In this document: piece after piece, positions 59,366 to 64,000 of the stretch
Layout: the number at the start of each line of letters is the position of its first letter
How positions within the stretch are numbered: the stretch's first letter is position 1
Source of the DNA: Ruminococcus flavefaciens
GTDB lineage: Bacteria > Bacillota > Clostridia > Oscillospirales > Ruminococcaceae
Direction: 5' to 3'
DNA length: 64,000 nt
Assembly (NCBI RefSeq): GCF_900108555.1
Contig: NZ_FNWV01000003.1
Location: 186,334 to 250,333, forward strand
Translations under genes and position numbers: made by a program
Notes under the pieces: model-generated
The model's database searches: none
Seen by the model: the letters and a program-made list of their open reading frames with translations, nothing else
What the model was told of the DNA's origin: nothing

Positions 59366-60671
59366 TTTTAATCTCCTGATTATCCAAAATGTTGTTGAAA
59401 GATTTACCAGTAATTTGTTCGTAAGTATTAATTGCATAAGAATCCATCATACCAGAAATGTAATCACATATTAGACGATCCTGAAGTTTTTCTTTAGGTT
59501 GGTCTATTTTGTATCTTTCAATTAGGTTTTTAGCTCGATATTCCGGAGGTAGAAAATTAATATTATTAATATAAAAATCCTTTAAATAGGCAAGAACCCT
59601 TTTACCTCGTTCTTCATAATAATAAACATCATTATTATGGTTTATACAACGGAAAGTGATTTCCTTTAAACCGTCAGCAAGTTCTTTGTATGTTGCAAAA
59701 TCCAACTCTTTAGCATTTTTAGTACCTGTTTTTTTCTTAAAGTCACCATTAACGTCTACTAAATCTATGTCTGAAATCAAAGTAAAAATTATACTTGATG
59801 ATAATTCTTGCCTAAACAACTTGCAATACTCTGTAGAATCAATACTTTTTGAGCCAAAGCCAGATTTTTCTTTGGCTTTATCAACCAGCTCTTTTAATTT
59901 TAGATACGAAGTAGATTCGCCATATAATGAGGAATACTCATGTAGTATTTCATCAATAATAAATGCTTTAACTCTTAGTCCGTCTTCTAAGTCGTGAGCA
60001 GCATATGCAATTTCATCTGCTAAATCAACTATTTGTACATCAAGAGTACGAACTGGGATTTCATTTTCGTCAACGAAATTTTTTAACAGATTATAATCAT
60101 CATCGTAAATAAATTTTGTATTTGGGCTACCGTCCTGATTATCTCGTTTGTTGAAATACTTAACCACGCTTAGTAAAGTTCTATATGACAAATTTAAACC
60201 TGGAAAATCTGGCTTCTTTTTTTCAACATTTGTAAGTATTCTAAGAGTTTGAGCATTGCCTTCAAAGCCTCCAACATCTTTAAACAACTTATTTAATTCT
60301 TTCTCTCCTGCATGTCCGAACGGTGGATTACCTATATCGTGAGCTAATGCACCAGCTTCCACAACAAATAATTCTGTTGCTTCATAGTTTAATTCAGCTG
60401 CTACTGATCTGGCAATTTGAGATACCTCCAGACTATGCGTCAACCTATTTCTGAAAAACTGATCGTTTTTTATGCCAAGTAATTGCATTTTTCCTTGTAA
60501 ACGTCTAAAAGATGACGAATACATTATTCTGGAATAATCTCTTTGATATTCCCCTTCTATTCTATTTCTTAATTCTTCAGGGTGCTGACGCTTTTCCAAA
60601 CAATCTTCATTTAACCTTGTACGATATTTACGAGAAATATCACCAGCAATACTATGTAATCTTGATTCCAT
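59358..60671 (-). CDS. dgt: Deoxyguanosinetriphosphate triphosphohydrolase (HD domain)
   Basis: A 437-residue dGTPase, splitting dGTP to deoxyguanosine and triphosphate. It starts with RRLQGKMQLLG and the metal-binding HD set: His79 in RLTHSLEVSQIARS, His111-Asp112 in ALAHDIGNPPFGHAGE and a later Asp in DLADEIAYAAHDLEDG. The start at 60671 has GAGGGGA upstream. Enzymes of this family are known to restrict phages by draining dNTPs. Here it lies 20 bases after a restriction-associated gene, supporting a defence role, which remains inference. Confidence 0.92.
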   Translation of the reverse strand: MESRLHSIAGDISRKYRTRLNEDCLEKRQHPEELRNRIEGEYQRDYSRIMYSSSFRRLQGKMQLLGIKNDQFFRNRLTHSLEVSQIARSVAAELNYEATELFVVEAGALAHDIGNPPFGHAGEKELNKLFKDVGGFEGNAQTLRILTNVEKKKPDFPGLNLSYRTLLSVVKYFNKRDNQDGSPNTKFIYDDDYNLLKNFVDENEIPVRTLDVQIVDLADEIAYAAHDLEDGLRVKAFIIDEILHEYSSLYGESTSYLKLKELVDKAKEKSGFGSKSIDSTEYCKLFRQELSSSIIFTLISDIDLVDVNGDFKKKTGTKNAKELDFATYKELADGLKEITFRCINHNNDVYYYEERGKRVLAYLKDFYINNINFLPPEYRAKNLIERYKIDQPKEKLQDRLICDYISGMMDSYAINTYEQITGKSFNNILDNQEIKNE

Positions 60672-60691
60672 AAAAATTCCCCTCACATAAA

Positions 60692-61630
60692 TTAATGAAT
60701 GTTTAATTGTCTTACATAATCTTGGAATTCTTCATCAGAAGTAAAAGTGTCATCGAAATCATTGATATTTCGCACTCGGTCGCAACCGAGATCAAATGAT
60801 ACTGTTTGAGTAAATGATTTGAAATCATCATTTTTATCGCATAAACGATCGATAGTATTCCAATCTAATTCGTTTTCTCGCGCAGACAGTATTATTTCGC
60901 TTTGAGTATAATCGTCGGCGTTCAGTTTAATAAAACCGATTCCGAATGCACGGTTAAGTCGTCGCAGTTCATCAATAAAATCTGGATTCTGATCGTATTT
61001 CAGAGCAACAATATATCCTTCATTAGCCCAACTAGAGTTAGAGACAGCTTGAAAGTAGCTCTTCCGCAAATTCGCAAAAGATAACTCTATTTTCATCTCA
61101 AACGAGAATAGTTTAACGTCACTATGTTCAATGGAAGACATTAATCTTCTTGTGTCATCGTTAAAGTCATCAAAAGGATATCTAACAGCAACAATATCGG
61201 GATGTAGCCATTCGTTCTCTCCTCGCTGTCCTCTGGAGGATACCTCGTGGAATATAGTCTTGGAATAACAATTAAAATGAGAATCAGAAAAAATGAAAGA
61301 TGCAAGAATTTTGTGTAAATGCCGTTCGTTAAAACTATAATGAACACTTCTCCCGTTTGTGATAGGAATACTTGACGGGGTGCCTGTCAATTCTCGCAAA
61401 GAAAAGAGAGCTGGTCTTTTAGAAACTTGAATAAAAGGACTGTTATCAGGATCTCTTTTTATACTTACATAAAGTTGCGCACCGAGAGTTTTTATTGGAG
61501 TTTGTCCACTGCTGAGAAGCTGTTCAGTAAGTCCGAGTTCAACAGCTTTTTCCCATATTTCATTAGGTGCCATAGCTCTATTCTCTGCTCTGATTACATC
61601 AATAGCTAATTGAGTAAATGTTAATGGCAT
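60692..61630 (-). CDS. HARE-HTH plus PD-(D/E)xK protein (HrgA/COG2958-like)
   Basis: A 312-residue protein. Residues 1-80 form a winged HARE-HTH domain (LAIDVIRAENRAMAPNEIWE, LGAQLYVSIKRD, FSLREL). Then WLHPDIVAVRY (Pro-Asp near 144-145) and SFEMKIEL (Glu178-x-Lys180) give a PD-(D/E)xK nuclease pattern, followed by YFQAVSNSSWANEGYIV. This matches the HrgA-type proteins found next to type II restriction genes. It lies 18 bases after the AlwI-like enzyme. Whether it cuts DNA is unknown. Confidence 0.8.
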   Translation of the reverse strand: MPLTFTQLAIDVIRAENRAMAPNEIWEKAVELGLTEQLLSSGQTPIKTLGAQLYVSIKRDPDNSPFIQVSKRPALFSLRELTGTPSSIPITNGRSVHYSFNERHLHKILASFIFSDSHFNCYSKTIFHEVSSRGQRGENEWLHPDIVAVRYPFDDFNDDTRRLMSSIEHSDVKLFSFEMKIELSFANLRKSYFQAVSNSSWANEGYIVALKYDQNPDFIDELRRLNRAFGIGFIKLNADDYTQSEIILSARENELDWNTIDRLCDKNDDFKSFTQTVSFDLGCDRVRNINDFDDTFTSDEEFQDYVRQLNIH

Positions 61631-61648
61631 AATATCACCTTCAAGAAA

Positions 61649-63619
61649 CTATATCATTTCAATAATGTTCTTTTTGTACCAAGTAGGTATGGGTTCATTT
61701 GAACGATATGCTTGTTCAAATATATTGTACAACTGCTTGTATTTTAGTTTGTTTTGAACTATTGTTTTCAATTCTGTAGTCTGTAAAGGAAGTATCTTGA
61801 GTCCGTCGACGGACTGGGAGTAATCCTGATTATAATACTGATATGTTTTCCTGTTTCTGAAATCGGATATAACATTCCTATCAAGATAAGTTGTTGTAAA
61901 AACGCAATAAGAATTGTTGCTGCCATTGTTAAGAATATATTCTCCGAGATGGCGCGAAACAGGTTCCATTTCCATTCTTCGCTGATTAGTTCCGTCGGAA
62001 AGAGTAGCTTCGAGCAGCATACTGTGCTCAGGATAGTCTTTGCAAGCCGCATACTCATAAACTATATCAGCTTCACCACCGCCAGCATGGGTTTTTGGAA
62101 GCAGATCAGCTTCGAGCGACAAGTTCATATATTTTAAGATATTACCCTTGCGTTCGCTGACTTTATACCATATTACGCCAAGAACATACTCAAAAATAGT
62201 AGGAATATCTGCGTTATCCGTTACTAGTTTCTGAATATCGTCATCTTCACGTTTTTCAAATTTGTCAAGTAGATTAATGAGAGTTGCATCATCAAATTTT
62301 GAATCAATGAGTTCGTTGAAACGCTTCAATCGTTCATCAATAACTGCCTGTTTTGCGTCGACCATGTTTTTGATGCTGCCGCCGAGTTCCTTGTTAATAC
62401 CTTTTATTATTGCGTTTTCGTTGACGCTGAGGCAAGGCGCGATATCTTCGAGTTTACAATTGGTAAAGAGCTTGTCAGATGTGACAAATCCATAATCAAA
62501 TAGCTTGTCTATGATAGTATTTAAGAAATGCTTCGGTACAATATCAAGATGAATTTTGTTTCCCTCGAAAATAACAACGTCAGTGATTTTGAAATATCTT
62601 TTGTTTAAATCATAGTAGTCTTTTAAGGTTGCCTTTGCTTTAAGCAAGTGCATAGTTCTGAAAAATGCTATATTGAAGTCGCGCTCATTATCAACATTTG
62701 TGAACATCGAGTCTTTTAAGCAATTACGAGGATTCTTTTCGATTGCTTTTTTGTTGGTAGTTTTTAAGAGAGTAGCTCTCCATAATTTACCGATTTTAAC
62801 TTTGTCAAGGGACTTTAAAACATCGGAGAGTTTACTATAATCCTTATTCAAAAACAGCTTCTTAAGATTAAGATATAGCGAGTAATAAGGTTTATCGTAG
62901 TCTCTGCTTTTTCTGTTAAAGCCAATGCAGCATATGAGTTCTTCGCTTGGTTTGTTGTTGAGAAGTGTATTAAGCGCCTGCTTATAATTGTTCATCTTCA
63001 TTAACGTGTCAATGATGATATCATCAACGCTTTCGCCGTTTTTACGAAGAGCTTTTATCTTGTTTTTTATGAAAATAGTATTCTCTTTATTAGTGCATAG
63101 CGGTAGCAGATAAGTGAATTCTTCTTTTGAAAGGTATTCAAGCTCTGAAAGCAGGTATACAAGCACAATAAATGGACGTATACTTCCATTTTCAACTGGA
63201 TTTGACGTTTTTAGTAGCTGCTTGAAATAGATATAGCTATCCTTAGCGAGTTGCAAGGTGTTATCCGGTTCAAAGCTACCGCTGAGGCTGATCTGTAAAA
63301 GAGCCTTTCCCGCTTCGGTTAATCTTCTTTCAGGAGTTAAAAGTCCTATATCAACAAGGCCTGAAGTTTTCTCGCGAGCATCCTTGTCTTTCCGTGGTGC
63401 GTCGCCTTTTACGAACTTCTTTTTCTGCATGAAAAGGTAGTATTCTTCCTGTAAACGTGAATTATTACTCCATTGTTCAGAAGAGTAGTCGGGGTTCTGC
63501 CAGAATTCATTTAAAAGCTCTAGTTGTTTTTCGATTAGTAAATTGAAACTCTTCATCCTAAAGCTTGTAGTTCCCAAACTCCAACAAAAGCTTTTATATG
63601 TAATGTTTTCAAGCGGCAT
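61649..63619 (-). CDS. AlwI-family type II restriction endonuclease
   Basis: A 656-residue protein. The start KSFCWSLGTTSFR, followed by FWQNPDYSSEQWSNNSRLQE and VDIGLLTPERRLTEAGKALL, is typical of AlwI/MlyI-like endonucleases. A PD-(D/E)xK-type site is seen at GGGEADIVYEYAA with MLLEATLSDGTNQRRMEME. AlwI itself recognises GGATC and cuts outside the site. Specificity here is inferred only. AGGGGG precedes the ATG; the methylase gene ends 13 bases upstream. Recognition by family pattern is fairly secure. Confidence 0.85.
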   Translation of the reverse strand: MPLENITYKSFCWSLGTTSFRMKSFNLLIEKQLELLNEFWQNPDYSSEQWSNNSRLQEEYYLFMQKKKFVKGDAPRKDKDAREKTSGLVDIGLLTPERRLTEAGKALLQISLSGSFEPDNTLQLAKDSYIYFKQLLKTSNPVENGSIRPFIVLVYLLSELEYLSKEEFTYLLPLCTNKENTIFIKNKIKALRKNGESVDDIIIDTLMKMNNYKQALNTLLNNKPSEELICCIGFNRKSRDYDKPYYSLYLNLKKLFLNKDYSKLSDVLKSLDKVKIGKLWRATLLKTTNKKAIEKNPRNCLKDSMFTNVDNERDFNIAFFRTMHLLKAKATLKDYYDLNKRYFKITDVVIFEGNKIHLDIVPKHFLNTIIDKLFDYGFVTSDKLFTNCKLEDIAPCLSVNENAIIKGINKELGGSIKNMVDAKQAVIDERLKRFNELIDSKFDDATLINLLDKFEKREDDDIQKLVTDNADIPTIFEYVLGVIWYKVSERKGNILKYMNLSLEADLLPKTHAGGGEADIVYEYAACKDYPEHSMLLEATLSDGTNQRRMEMEPVSRHLGEYILNNGSNNSYCVFTTTYLDRNVISDFRNRKTYQYYNQDYSQSVDGLKILPLQTTELKTIVQNKLKYKQLYNIFEQAYRSNEPIPTWYKKNIIEMI

Positions 63620-63632
63620 TTTTGAATCCCCC

Positions 63633-64000
63633 TTAGTAATTAATTATTAGTACCTCGTCAGAACCTGTTTGACGATCCTTTTTCTGATAATTAGAATTTG
63701 AATATCCGTACTTCAAGTGAATGGTTTTATAGTTGTTTTTGTTGAGCCATTCGGATAATATATGATTGGTTTTGCCCTCGCTGCTAAGTACGTTTGATAA
63801 AGCAAAACGTATTCCGCGTGCATTAGCGGCGTCTAAATAATTATAGAGAGCTTTTTCGTCATTCTCTGTCCAAGCATTCTGCTCATTATAAGTAGCACAG
63901 GTGATAAAGTATGGTGGATCGGCATATATAAAATCATCTGAAGTGAATTCATCTAAATCTATTTCTCTGAAGTCCTTGCATAAGAAACTATAATTACCAC
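63633..64000 (-). CDS. D12-class adenine-specific DNA methyltransferase, C-terminal part (truncated by window)
   Basis: 122 C-terminal codons are visible; the N-terminus with the AdoMet FxGxG motif is outside. The catalytic motif is FIYADPPYF, followed by TCATYNEQNAWTENDEKALY, RGIRFALSNVLSSEG and the end YGYSNSNYQKKDRQTGSDEV, all typical of Dam/DpnIIA-type N6-adenine methylases. It should protect the site cut by the adjacent AlwI-like enzyme. A GATC-type target inside GGATC would fit, but is not proven. Confidence 0.93.
   Translation of the reverse strand, partial: GNYSFLCKDFREIDLDEFTSDDFIYADPPYFITCATYNEQNAWTENDEKALYNYLDAANARGIRFALSNVLSSEGKTNHILSEWLNKNNYKTIHLKYGYSNSNYQKKDRQTGSDEVLIINY

Overview
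The window (about 64 kb, moderate GC, Firmicutes-type ribosome-binding sites and -35/-10 promoters with 17-base spacing) looks like a chromosome segment of a fibre-degrading Ruminococcus or close Oscillospiraceae relative. The evidence is three secreted proteins ending in dockerin modules (a GH95 fucosidase, a CotH-like protein and an LRR protein), cytoplasmic maltodextrin/glycogen enzymes, a single-chain glycyl-tRNA synthetase, and an SRP RNA upstream of dnaX-ybaB-recR. The species assignment is inference.

Layout. 1-5.1 kb: 3' end of thrS, a DinB-like gene, glyS (minus), a GT2 glycosyltransferase and a small membrane protein. 5.4-13.4 kb (minus): aspartokinase, an MFS pump, a GH13 enzyme and glycogen phosphorylase. 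13.8-19.1 kb: a degenerate signal-peptidase-like membrane protein, a DUF3592-like gene with a palindrome over its promoter, a membrane-tethered Xre regulator, a frameshifted yitT and a YkgJ-like protein. 19.4-23.3 kb (minus): ffs, a TPR gene, dnaX, ybaB, recR. 23.4-30.2 kb: a lipoprotein, a degenerate cyclophilin, a double-cyclophilin lipoprotein, murA and a MATE pump. 30.3-36.1 kb: tetR divergent from an RND/MMPL transporter and a giant LxxG-repeat secreted protein, with three operator copies and a folded leader. 36.5-39.8 kb (minus): a GNAT gene and a Ca2+-type P-ATPase. 40.2-43.6 kb (minus): a complete agr-type quorum-sensing operon, agrB - LytTR regulator - GHKL kinase - agrD; the 51-residue AgrD had to be read directly from the sequence. 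43.9-57.1 kb: an orphan sugar-binding lipoprotein, an ABC-F ATPase, the dockerin proteins and a rhomboid-like protein. 57.5-64 kb: a tRNA-Thr followed by an AT-rich minus-strand defence island (D12-class methylase, AlwI-like restriction enzyme, HARE-HTH/PD-ExK protein, dGTPase, an unknown protein and a DUF2971 protein).

Most long intergenic spaces from the left end to about 54 kb carry an interspersed repeat system. Short palindromic units keep the flanks TGTAGGG...CCCGTG while the stem sequence changes and stays self-complementary. They are strung together with conserved linkers and three longer repeats of about 226, 70 and 110 bp. None are seen inside the defence island. The repeat system, the agr locus with a possible frameshifted small gene downstream, the TetR/RND/LxxG operon and the dGTPase-containing island are the most interesting parts.
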